From an uncultured Mycoplasmatota bacterium (GTDB taxonomy: Bacteria; Bacillota_I; Bacilli_A; RF39; UBA660): a stretch of 8,330 bases of DNA. The DNA lies in contig URXR01000052.1 in the NCBI GenBank assembly GCA_900551925.1, forward strand, positions 1 through 8,330. The letters run 5' to 3'. Both the position numbers and the translations under genes were made by a program. Positions within the stretch are counted from its first letter, which is position 1. Every line of letters starts with the position of its first letter. Shown here piece by piece: positions 1 to 6,316 of the stretch. Under the pieces are notes generated by a model. The model worked only from the letters and a program-made list of their open reading frames with translations. It was not told the DNA's origin and did not search any database.

Positions 1-172
1 ACTTTTTTGGATCTTTTTTATACTTTATCTTTAAATCATCAAACTTTTTACTAAACTTTTTTCTATTTGTCACCTTTGGTTTTACTACCTCTATTTCTTC
101 CTCTGTTTCTTTCCTATCTTTTCTATTTTCTAATATTTCTTTTTCTATACTTTGCTCTTTTTTCTTACTCAT
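1..172 (-). CDS. N-terminal part of an unidentified, highly charged protein (cut by the window edge)
   Basis: An open frame starts with ATG at 172-170 and runs off the left edge after 57 complete codons. The start is well supported: GAGGTGA (184-178) lies 5 nt upstream, and a promoter with an extended -10 box lies about 35 nt further up. The visible part begins MSKKKEQSIEKEILENRK and is almost entirely Lys, Glu, Asp and Arg, with a central EEEIEVVKPK stretch and a second basic stretch (NRKKFSKKFDD). No membrane segment or signal peptide appears yet. Such charged, low-complexity starts are common as cytoplasmic tails of membrane or cell-envelope proteins in Bacillota, but that is inference. 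It follows alaS in the same direction with a gap of about 128 nt. In B. subtilis ireB follows alaS, and this start does not look like IreB. Function unknown. Confidence 0.75.
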   Translation of the reverse strand, partial: MSKKKEQSIEKEILENRKDRKETEEEIEVVKPKVTNRKKFSKKFDDLKIKYKKDPKK

Positions 173-192
173 TTCTTTCACCTCAAACTAAA

Positions 193-222
193 AAGTATAC
201 CTATCCTTAAAATAAGTATACC
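193..222. repeat. Two direct copies of AAGTATACC, 21 bp apart
   Basis: AAGTATACC occurs at 193-201 and again at 214-222 on the plus strand, 21 bp start to start, close to two helical turns. The core GTATAC of each copy is itself palindromic. One copy covers the -10 box of the promoter above; the other lies just downstream of the predicted transcription start. That is the arrangement expected for a repressor operator. The regulator is not identified, and AT-rich sequence makes chance repeats more likely, so the operator role is inference. Confidence 0.4.
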
Positions 223-243
223 ATTTTTTTATATTTTGTACAA
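208..243 (-). promoter_or_regulatory. Promoter of the left-edge gene, extended -10
   Basis: Read on the minus strand, TTGTAC (243-238) is separated by 17 nt from TATACT (220-215). The -10 is preceded by TGG, which gives an extended TGn -10 element. The transcript would start near 208 and leave a leader of about 36 nt containing the GAGGTGA ribosome-binding site. The -35 is a poor match, so the extended -10 probably carries much of the recognition. Confidence 0.5.
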
Positions 244-256
244 TATTTTTACTTTA

Positions 257-269
257 TTATTGTCAATAA
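257..269. repeat. 13-bp palindrome TTATTGTCAATAA downstream of alaS
   Basis: TTATTG and CAATAA form a perfect 6-bp inverted repeat around a single central base, about 32 nt after the alaS stop. On the minus strand it contains TTGACA (266-261), a perfect -35 hexamer, but no good -10 lies 16-18 nt downstream of it. It lacks a GC stem and a following T run, so it is not a terminator. It may be a protein-binding site or chance. Confidence 0.25.
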
Positions 270-300
270 CACTTTACATAATATTTAAAAACTTAATATT

Positions 301-2046
301 TTATTCTAATATAGCTTTAATTCTTCTAACTCCACTTCCTGAAGATTCTTCTTTTGTTATTTTAAAATGTCCTAATTCCTTTGTAGATTTAACATGAGGT
401 CCACCACATATTTCTTTAGAAAAATCTCCAATACTATATACTTTAACTTCATCAGCATATCTATCGATAAACATAGCCTCTGCTCCCATTTTTATAGCAT
501 CTTCTTTAGACATTATTTCATAAGTTACAGGAAGATCTTCTTCTATTTTTTGATTTACTAAATCCTCAACTTTAATTATTTCTTCTTTTGTTAATTTTTC
601 ATTATGAGAAAAATCAAAACGTAATCTTTCTTCCGTTATATTTGAACCTTTTTGATGAACATGATCTCCTAAAACCTCTTTTAAAGCAGCATTTAATAAA
701 TGAGTAGCAGTATGATATTTTGTTTCCATTTCACCATCTGATTTTAAACCACCTTTAAATTTATCTTTAGCTCCTTGTCTTGATTTTTCTTGATGTTTTT
801 TAAATAATTCTTTAAATCCTTCCATATCAACATCTCTATCATGTTCTTTCGCAATCTCTTCAGTAACTTCTGGAGGAAATCCATAAGTATCATATAATTT
901 AAATACTACTTCTCCTGGTAAAACTTTTAAATTATTATCTATTTCATAATTTAATTTCTTCAATCCCTTTGATAAAGTTCTCTCAAATTTTAAAGCTTCT
1001 TCTTTAATAACATTTATTATTTCTTCATCTTTAGTTATTTCTAAACCTTGATTTTTTAAATCCTTAATACTAGCTTTAGTTATCTCTATAATATTAGTAA
1101 AGTCTATATTTAACTTACGCATATGTCTTAAACTTCTTCTTATAAGTCTTCTTAAAATATAACCTTGATCAACATTACTAGGTTTAATTCCGTCACTTAT
1201 AATCATAACTGATGCTCTAATATGATCTGCTACGATTCTTTTACTAGTTTCATTTTTTTCTTTAGAAAGCTCTTCTATTTTTGAAATACTATTCTTAAAA
1301 ATATCTGTTTCATAAACACTTTTTTTATTTTGAGACACTGTTATTACTCTTTCAAGTCCCATACCAGTATCAACATTTTTTTGTTTTAAAGGAGTGATGC
1401 CCTCTTTAGTTTTATTGTACTCCATAAATACATTATTCCATATCTCCATGTATTTACCACAATCACAAGCTGGAGAACAATTAGGACTACATTTTTCTTT
1501 ATCAAAAATATAAAATATTTCCGTATCCGGTCCACATGGTCCTTCTTCTCCGGCCCACCACCAATTATACTTTTTAGGAAGATAATAAATATTTTCTTTT
1601 TTTATACCTAATTCTTCCCATTTTTTAGCACTTACTTCATCCCTAGGAGCATCATTATCACCTTCAAATACTGTAACCGCTATTTTATCGATTGGAATCA
1701 TCAAATGCTTAGTTAAAAACTCAAAACTATAACTAATTGACTCTTCTTTAAAATAATCTCCTAAACTCCAGTTCCCTAACATTTCAAAAAATGTTAGATG
1801 AAAAGCATCTCCCACATCTAAAATATCTACAGTTCTTACACATTTTTGCGAATCTACAATCCTTTTCCCCATTGGATGTTTATTCCCTAGTAAATATGGT
1901 ACAAGAGGTTGCATACCTGCTGTTGTAAATAAAACTGAAGAATCATTTTCTGGAATTAAAGAAGCACTTTCTATAGCTTTATGATTCTTTTCCTCAAAAA
2001 ATTTTATATATTCTTCTTTTAACTCTTTTGCTGTAAAACTTTTCAT
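301..2046 (-). CDS. alaS: Alanyl-tRNA synthetase, short form without beta-barrel and C-Ala domains
   Basis: Charges tRNA-Ala with alanine in the cytoplasm (class II synthetase). The catalytic part is clear: TTAGMQPLVPYL (41-52), motif 2 region LTFFEMLGNWSLGDYF (84-99), GPCGPDTEIF (169-178), EIWNNVFM (201-208), DTGMGLER (226-233) and DQGYILRRLIRRS (293-305). Editing zinc motifs are HTATH (445-449) and CGGPH (547-551); the HxxxH-to-CxxxH spacing of 102 is that of full-length enzymes. The protein is 581 aa against about 875 in B. subtilis or E. coli. About 120 residues are missing before HTATH (the beta-barrel), and it ends 30 residues after the CGGPH histidine, so linker and C-Ala are absent. 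A cysteine cluster (C186, C190, C194, C196) sits in the catalytic domain. The frame is intact, so this is a compact type, not a pseudogene. ATG at 2046 overlaps the kinase stop as ATGA and has AGGTGG 6 nt upstream. No terminator is visible after it. Confidence 0.95.
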   Translation of the reverse strand: MKSFTAKELKEEYIKFFEEKNHKAIESASLIPENDSSVLFTTAGMQPLVPYLLGNKHPMGKRIVDSQKCVRTVDILDVGDAFHLTFFEMLGNWSLGDYFKEESISYSFEFLTKHLMIPIDKIAVTVFEGDNDAPRDEVSAKKWEELGIKKENIYYLPKKYNWWWAGEEGPCGPDTEIFYIFDKEKCSPNCSPACDCGKYMEIWNNVFMEYNKTKEGITPLKQKNVDTGMGLERVITVSQNKKSVYETDIFKNSISKIEELSKEKNETSKRIVADHIRASVMIISDGIKPSNVDQGYILRRLIRRSLRHMRKLNIDFTNIIEITKASIKDLKNQGLEITKDEEIINVIKEEALKFERTLSKGLKKLNYEIDNNLKVLPGEVVFKLYDTYGFPPEVTEEIAKEHDRDVDMEGFKELFKKHQEKSRQGAKDKFKGGLKSDGEMETKYHTATHLLNAALKEVLGDHVHQKGSNITEERLRFDFSHNEKLTKEEIIKVEDLVNQKIEEDLPVTYEIMSKEDAIKMGAEAMFIDRYADEVKVYSIGDFSKEICGGPHVKSTKELGHFKITKEESSGSGVRRIKAILE

Positions 2047-2579
2047 TTACTACCACCTATTTTCTTTGCTAACTCTATAGCTTGTCCTTTTAACTCTTCT
2101 AAAGATTTATCATTTTTAATTACATAGTCAAAATTATGATAATTATCAAGACCAGTCTCTGTAATATGTTTTTGCTGCTCTTTAGTAGTCTCAGTATAAG
2201 GCCTTTCTAATTTTATACTAACAACATTAGAAAATTCTTCTTTTGGTTTTTCTATCTCAACAGGAAGTCTAACATCAGATACTATAAAAGTATCATAAAA
2301 ATATGATAAAACTTTTATATCTTCAATCAATCTATTAATATGAAAATTTGAATCTATCTTTTCTCTTATTATTTCTGTTCCTATTTTTATTAATAAATCA
2401 CGAGGTTTAGTTTCCTCTTTTCCATCCCATCCAAAATACTTAATAGCATAATATTTTATATATTGACCAACTTGTATCTTACAAGGTTTTCTCCCCATTT
2501 TTTCTAATTCTAAGTATAAATAATCTGCTAAAGTATCTTTACCACTTCTAGCTTTTCCTCCGATTAAAATAACTTGCAT
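2043..2579 (-). CDS. P-loop nucleotide kinase, dNMP-kinase-like (phage T4 gp1 type)
   Basis: A 178-aa cytoplasmic P-loop kinase. The N-terminal strand MQVILIGG runs into the Walker A loop GKARSGKDT (8-16), with Asp in place of the usual Ser/Thr after the lysine and then Thr. IVSDVR (99-104) closes the central strand. The end, HITETGLDNYHNFDYVIKND (138-157) followed by SLEEL, closely recalls the tail of T4 deoxynucleoside monophosphate kinase (HITEAGL ... ITNDGSLEEL), from memory. The likely reaction is ATP-dependent phosphorylation of a nucleoside monophosphate; the substrate cannot be read from sequence. A dephospho-CoA-kinase or adenylate-kinase relative is the alternative. The frame opens further at 2609, but that ATG lies inside the permease gene and has no ribosome-binding site. 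ATG 2579 lies 1 nt after the permease stop and places the P-loop at the normal N-terminal position. Its TGA overlaps the alaS start by 4 nt, so its translation is probably coupled to alaS. Confidence 0.8.
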   Translation of the reverse strand: MQVILIGGKARSGKDTLADYLYLELEKMGRKPCKIQVGQYIKYYAIKYFGWDGKEETKPRDLLIKIGTEIIREKIDSNFHINRLIEDIKVLSYFYDTFIVSDVRLPVEIEKPKEEFSNVVSIKLERPYTETTKEQQKHITETGLDNYHNFDYVIKNDKSLEELKGQAIELAKKIGGSK

Positions 2580-2580
2580 A

Positions 2581-3735
2581 TTACTCTTCTTCTCCTTTAA
2601 CGGGAGCATTAACTATTTTATCTTTTAAACCATATCTATTATTGACATAACTAAATATTACTTTACAACAAGCAATCGTAGGAGTCGCAATAATCATTCC
2701 TAATATTCCAAAGAAATATCCAAAAACCAGTAATCCTACCATAATTGTTACCGGATGAAGTTTCATTGTTTTTCCCATAATAAGTGGTTGAAGTAACATA
2801 CTATCAATTTGTTGAGAAATAAAGGCAATTACAATTGTTAAAATTCCTACCAGCGGAGAAACTGTAAATCCTACAATCGCCGCAATTGCACCACCAATCC
2901 ATGGTCCAATATAAGGAATAATGTTTGTAATACCACAAATAAGTCCAAAAAGCATTGGCGAAGGAAGTCCAATTATCTTAAATCCTATACTAGTTACTAC
3001 AAATACAATAAACGAAATAAGTAAAGTCCCTTGCACAAAATCTTTACAAGTTGCATCTAAATCACGCATTAGTTTTCTAACTACATTTTGATGCTTTTTA
3101 GGTACAATATTATAAGCTTTTTTCATACCATCGAAGTCGATAAGTAAATAAAATCCTACTACAAATCCTAAAAGCAATGCCCAAACACTTGAAATAACAC
3201 TACTTACACTATTTATAACATAAGTTGGAAGTGCTGTTGTAATACTAACTCCAAAACTTTCTACAGCATCATATATTCTTGTTTCAATCGAATTAAAATC
3301 TATTCCTGTTGCATTAAGTTTAACAAAAGTTTCATGTAAGAAATTGCTAAGTTGTAAGAATAATGATGGAATAATTTCTAAGAATTCGTTAATTTGTGAA
3401 TAAAGCATTGGTAACATAACTTTTATAATTATAAATAATATTAATAAAAACATAATAAAAACAAAAACTGTCCCCAGTCCTCTTTTAACATTTTTTTTCT
3501 GCAAGAAAGTAACCGCCGGATTAAGTAGCCACGCAATAACAAAACCAATAAATAGTGGTGAAGCTACTGATAAAACATTTAAAATAATATTTCCAAGTTT
3601 AAGTTCTTGAAAAAGTATTACTGCAATTAGTATCACGCTTAAAATAACAATTACGAAAAATACCTTAAGTATTTTTTTTGATAAATTAATAACTTTATTT
3701 AAATTTTCAACATCTAATTCCTTTTTCTTTCTCAT
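2581..3735 (-). CDS. AI-2E family (UPF0118) membrane permease
   Basis: A 384-aa multi-pass inner-membrane protein of the AI-2E/YrrI/TqsA family. Members are linked to export of small molecules, autoinducer-2 release or cation/proton exchange; the substrate here cannot be told. Hydrophobic segments lie near 24-42, 50-71, 88-112, 176-199, 235-256, 260-275, 278-310 and 328-360, with a long extracytoplasmic or amphipathic stretch near 113-170. Family signatures are LLNPAVTFLQKK (70-81), PYIGPWIGG (274-282) and QPLIMGKTMKLHPV (316-329) followed by GYFFGILGMIIATP (339-352). Length is normal for the family. ATG at 3735 is preceded by AGGTGG (3751-3746) at 10 nt. It is the first gene after a terminator and leads a three-gene unit with the kinase and alaS. 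The B. subtilis homologue yrrI also lies directly upstream of alaS, which supports conserved context. Confidence 0.92.
   Translation of the reverse strand: MRKKKELDVENLNKVINLSKKILKVFFVIVILSVILIAVILFQELKLGNIILNVLSVASPLFIGFVIAWLLNPAVTFLQKKNVKRGLGTVFVFIMFLLILFIIIKVMLPMLYSQINEFLEIIPSLFLQLSNFLHETFVKLNATGIDFNSIETRIYDAVESFGVSITTALPTYVINSVSSVISSVWALLLGFVVGFYLLIDFDGMKKAYNIVPKKHQNVVRKLMRDLDATCKDFVQGTLLISFIVFVVTSIGFKIIGLPSPMLFGLICGITNIIPYIGPWIGGAIAAIVGFTVSPLVGILTIVIAFISQQIDSMLLQPLIMGKTMKLHPVTIMVGLLVFGYFFGILGMIIATPTIACCKVIFSYVNNRYGLKDKIVNAPVKGEEE
2592..2598 (-). promoter_or_regulatory. Ribosome-binding site AAAGGAG of the kinase gene
   Basis: AAAGGAG lies inside the 3' end of the permease gene, 12 nt before the ATG at 2579. 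The spacing is long, so termination-reinitiation after the permease TAA (2583-2581) probably helps. No Shine-Dalgarno sequence precedes the alternative ATG at 2609, which decides the start. Confidence 0.5.
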
Positions 3736-3761
3736 TTTTTCATCACCACCTATATTGTAAC

Positions 3762-3774
3762 AGAAATAATTATA
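3762..3774 (-). promoter_or_regulatory. Possible promoter of the permease-kinase-alaS operon
   Basis: TATAAT, a perfect -10 on the minus strand, lies at 3774-3769 and would start transcription near 3762, leaving a leader of about 26 nt with the AGGTGG site. The only upstream candidates for a -35 (TTAGAA or CTTAGA in the terminator loop) are weak. It overlaps the T run of the upstream terminator, so it could be fortuitous. Without it the operon would depend on read-through from recD2. Confidence 0.3.
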
Positions 3775-3808
3775 AAAAAAAACCCTTATTTTCTAAGTAA
3801 CAAAGGTT
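3774..3808 (-). terminator. Rho-independent terminator after the recD2 / small-gene unit
   Basis: In minus-strand RNA, AACCUUUGUU (3808-3799) pairs with AAUAAGGGUU (3790-3781) as a 10-bp stem that includes two G-U wobbles. The loop has 8 nt (ACUUAGAA). The stem is followed directly by seven more U (3780-3774). It begins 10 nt after the stop codon of the 53-aa gene and separates that unit from the permease operon. Confidence 0.85.
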
Positions 3809-3817
3809 ATTTACAAC

Positions 3818-3979
3818 TTAGGATAATTCATCCATAAAATCTTTATCTTTTTTAATCATCCCTTTAGCTTTTTCTTTAATAGCTTCTTTTTTAGATTTAG
3901 GAAGAGCAGCATAATAAGACATTCCCATTAAAGCTCCAGTACCCATCATATACATCATAGTTTTACCAAGTTTATTCAT
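3818..3979 (-). CDS. Small 53-aa protein with one N-terminal hydrophobic segment
   Basis: ATG at 3979 has a strong GAGGTGA about 8 nt upstream, and the frame is open to TAA at 3820-3818, just before a terminator. The translation starts MNKLGKTMMYMMGTGALMG. Residues about 7-26 are hydrophobic and rich in Met and Gly, enough for one membrane-spanning helix. Residues 28-53 are rich in Lys with a small acidic end (KKDKDFMDELS), probably cytoplasmic and helical. It lies 49 nt behind recD2 and is probably co-transcribed with it. I do not recognise a family with certainty. Its position between recD2 and the AI-2E permease, and its layout (Gly-rich hydrophobic start, basic end), recall small Bacillus proteins of the DUF3918/YrzR kind or YtxH-like proteins, but this is a weak resemblance. 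No function is assigned. Confidence 0.75.
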   Translation of the reverse strand: MNKLGKTMMYMMGTGALMGMSYYAALPKSKKEAIKEKAKGMIKKDKDFMDELS

Positions 3980-4028
3980 TTTTATTATCACCTCAGTAAG
4001 TATTATGACCGTTTTAAATTAATTAATA

Positions 4029-6188
4029 CTATAAAGTTAAAAAATTTTTTAAAGAAGTTCTTCTCTTTTCATCTCTATCTGTTAAAACTGCTTTTTTTAA
4101 AGCACTTTTTTCTCCTAAAATAATAAGTCTTTTCTTAGCTCTAGTTACTGCAGTATAAATTATTTTTTTATAAAGCATAATATTATAACTATTTAAAATA
4201 GGAAGTATTACTACACTAAACTCACTACCTTGAGCTTTATGAATACTAATAGCATATCCTAATTTTATATTATCAAGTCCAGTAAGAAAATATTTTACTA
4301 AATTATTATCAAAATCAATAATAATTTCTTTATTTTTACTATTCTTTACATTAATAACTTCTCCAATATCACCATTAAATACATTATTTTCTAGAATATT
4401 TACTAGTTGTAATACTTTATCATTCTCTCTATAAGTTACTCCATTATGAGTTAATTCATTTTTACTATAAGTTTTTTTATTTAAAACATTTTGAATATGA
4501 AAATTTAAATTATCAATTCCAAAATCTCCTTTATAAATAGGCGCTAAAACCTGAAAATCATAAATAGACATATCTTTATAAGTAACTAAAAAATCATCTA
4601 AAACCTCTAATAAATTAGTCTTATCACACTCAACAAAAGTCAAATCATCACTAGTATTAAATATCTCAAAATCTAATTTATTATTTATAATATTATGTGC
4701 TAGTATATTAATATTAGAACTCTCCTCCTGCCTATATAATTTTTTTAAATAAGTAACAGGTATAACATCACTTTCTATAATATCTTTTAAAATTTGCCCT
4801 GCTCCTACTGAAGGAAGCTGATTATAATCCCCAATTAATAATATTTTACAATTATCTTTTAACCCTAAAAGCAAATTATAAAATAAGTTATTATCTAACA
4901 TACTAGCTTCATCAATTATAACAAAATTAACTTTACTTTTATTCTCTTCGTTAATTAAAAAAGTATTACTCTCTTTTTGCCATTTTAAAAAACGATGAAT
5001 AGTATAACTAGAAAGCGGTGTTTCCAAACTCATTCTCTTACTAGCTCTACCAGTCGGAGCTAAAAGTGCTACTTTTTCATTTAAACTACTTAAAGACAAA
5101 TCATTTATCTTTCCATAAATACTAGTTATTGCTTTAACAATAGTAGTTTTTCCCGTACCAGGCCCTCCTGTAATAACTGAAATATTAAAATTTAAGGCCT
5201 TAGTAATAGCCTCTTTCTGCTCTTCATTAAATTCCACATTAAATTCTTTTTCTACCTCTTCTAAATAGTTAGTATAATCAAAATTATTATAAGTCGTGCT
5301 TAAATTAAGCAACTGACTAGCAATATATTTCTCACTATCGTACATATCCTTAAGATAATATTTATCTCCATCTATTAATACTTTATCATCCTTAACAAGC
5401 TCTGCTAAAGCTTGCGAAATAACTTCACTATCAACATCCAAAAGACGTCTGCTAAAACTTGTTATCTCATCATAATTAGAATAAGTATTACCCGTTTTAA
5501 AACTTAAATTATCCATTATATAAACTATTCCTGCTCCTACTCTTTTTAAATCATCTTTAGGAATCTCTAAAGCTTCTCTTATTTTCTCAATCTTCAAAAA
5601 AGTAATTTCTGCAATATCATCAATCATTTGATAAGGATTATTTAAAATAGTAAGAGTATTATCCCCATATAAGCCATAGATTTTAAGAGCATCCTTCATC
5701 GAAAAACCAATCTTAGTTAAAGCAATAAGTTTATCATAACTAGATTTATAATTTACTAAACTATCATAAATAGTTAAAGCTTGTTTTTCCGTAAGTTTAG
5801 GAACTTCAAATAAAACACTATAATCTTCTAAAATCTTTTCTAAACAATCTTCTCCTAAAGTCTCAACAACCTTTATCGCTTTAGCTTCTCCAATACCTTT
5901 AAAAAGCTCACTAGATAAAAACTCAATTATATGATCTTTACTACTAGGAAGTAAAACCTGATAACTTTCTACATTAAACTGCAAACCATATTTATCATGA
6001 TTTACAAGCTTACCATGAAACTCATATAAATCAAAATCATTTAATTCTGTAAAATAACCTGTAAATATTATCGTTTTACTATTTAATTCTAAATCACTAG
6101 AAACATCTCTTATTTTAAAAAGTCCTACGACAAAATTATTATCACTTTTAAAGATATATTTTTTAAAATTCCCTTTTATATAAGACAT
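4029..6188 (-). CDS. recD2: RecD2-type ATP-dependent DNA helicase (superfamily 1B)
   Basis: A 719-aa 5'-3' DNA helicase of the RecD2/YrrC type, used in DNA repair and replication-fork maintenance without RecBC. The N-terminal OB-like part (1-80) starts with the family pattern KGNFKKYIFKSDNNFVVGLF. A helix-hairpin-helix region follows (about 88-200; FKGIGEAKA at 96-104, a second hairpin near 185-205). A winged-helix-like part lies near 235-280. Helicase motifs are Walker A GGPGTGKT (341-348), APTGRAS (377-383), Walker B DEAS (426-429), GDYNQLPSVGAG (453-464), LYRQ (484-487), the SH3/motif V region YAISIHKAQGSEF (645-657) and motif VI YTAVTRAKK (678-686). All key residues are present. Length is slightly below B. 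subtilis YrrC (about 800). ATG at 6188 has AGGTGA 4 nt upstream. It is divergent from the flippase gene and is followed by the 53-aa gene. Confidence 0.95.
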   Translation of the reverse strand: MSYIKGNFKKYIFKSDNNFVVGLFKIRDVSSDLELNSKTIIFTGYFTELNDFDLYEFHGKLVNHDKYGLQFNVESYQVLLPSSKDHIIEFLSSELFKGIGEAKAIKVVETLGEDCLEKILEDYSVLFEVPKLTEKQALTIYDSLVNYKSSYDKLIALTKIGFSMKDALKIYGLYGDNTLTILNNPYQMIDDIAEITFLKIEKIREALEIPKDDLKRVGAGIVYIMDNLSFKTGNTYSNYDEITSFSRRLLDVDSEVISQALAELVKDDKVLIDGDKYYLKDMYDSEKYIASQLLNLSTTYNNFDYTNYLEEVEKEFNVEFNEEQKEAITKALNFNISVITGGPGTGKTTIVKAITSIYGKINDLSLSSLNEKVALLAPTGRASKRMSLETPLSSYTIHRFLKWQKESNTFLINEENKSKVNFVIIDEASMLDNNLFYNLLLGLKDNCKILLIGDYNQLPSVGAGQILKDIIESDVIPVTYLKKLYRQEESSNINILAHNIINNKLDFEIFNTSDDLTFVECDKTNLLEVLDDFLVTYKDMSIYDFQVLAPIYKGDFGIDNLNFHIQNVLNKKTYSKNELTHNGVTYRENDKVLQLVNILENNVFNGDIGEVINVKNSKNKEIIIDFDNNLVKYFLTGLDNIKLGYAISIHKAQGSEFSVVILPILNSYNIMLYKKIIYTAVTRAKKRLIILGEKSALKKAVLTDRDEKRRTSLKNFLTL

Positions 6189-6199
6189 TTAATCACCTA

Positions 6200-6215
6200 C
6201 TACCTTAGTATAACA
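6200..6215 (-). promoter_or_regulatory. recD2 promoter, extended -10
   Basis: On the minus strand TGT-TATACT (6215-6207) forms an extended -10 element. No good -35 lies 16-18 nt upstream. Transcription would start near 6200, leaving a leader of only about 12 nt that just includes the AGGTGA site (6198-6193). Confidence 0.5.
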
Positions 6216-6292
6216 AAATCTGAATTTAAAAGAAAGTTAAAATAAAAACTTCAAATTCTAAAACAATTAAGGTTTTTTTTCTATTCTTTTTC

Positions 6293-6308
6293 TGCTATAA
6301 TTGATATG
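6293..6308 (+). promoter_or_regulatory. Flippase gene promoter, extended -10
   Basis: TGC-TATAAT (6293-6301) is a perfect extended -10. The matching -35 position (6273-6278) is a T run rather than TTGACA. The predicted start near 6308 leaves a leader of about 9 nt, with GGTGAT (6308-6313) at its very 5' end. Confidence 0.6.
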
Positions 6309-6316
6309 GTGATTTC

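Noticed and set aside
194..199. Second TATACT as another -10 box for the left-edge gene
   Set aside because: No -35 at suitable distance and no TG extension (AGG precedes it); the second copy is better explained as part of the direct repeat.
152..397. Open frame of 81 codons on the plus strand
   Set aside because: It lies opposite the alaS 3' end, the intergenic promoter region and the left-edge gene start, has no ribosome-binding site, and its hydrophobic content is just the complement of Lys/Asn-rich or AT-rich DNA.
301..2046. alaS as a truncated pseudogene
   Set aside because: The frame is intact, all catalytic motifs and both editing zinc motifs are kept with normal spacing, and the missing parts match whole domains.
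2580..2609. Ten extra codons (from ATG 2609) at the start of the kinase
   Set aside because: No Shine-Dalgarno sequence, 29-nt overlap with the permease gene, and it would push the P-loop away from the N-terminus; ATG 2579 fits better.
3754..3759. TACAAT as a -10 box for the permease operon
   Set aside because: The transcript would start inside or next to the AGGTGG ribosome-binding site, and there is no -35; TATAAT at 3774-3769 is the better candidate.
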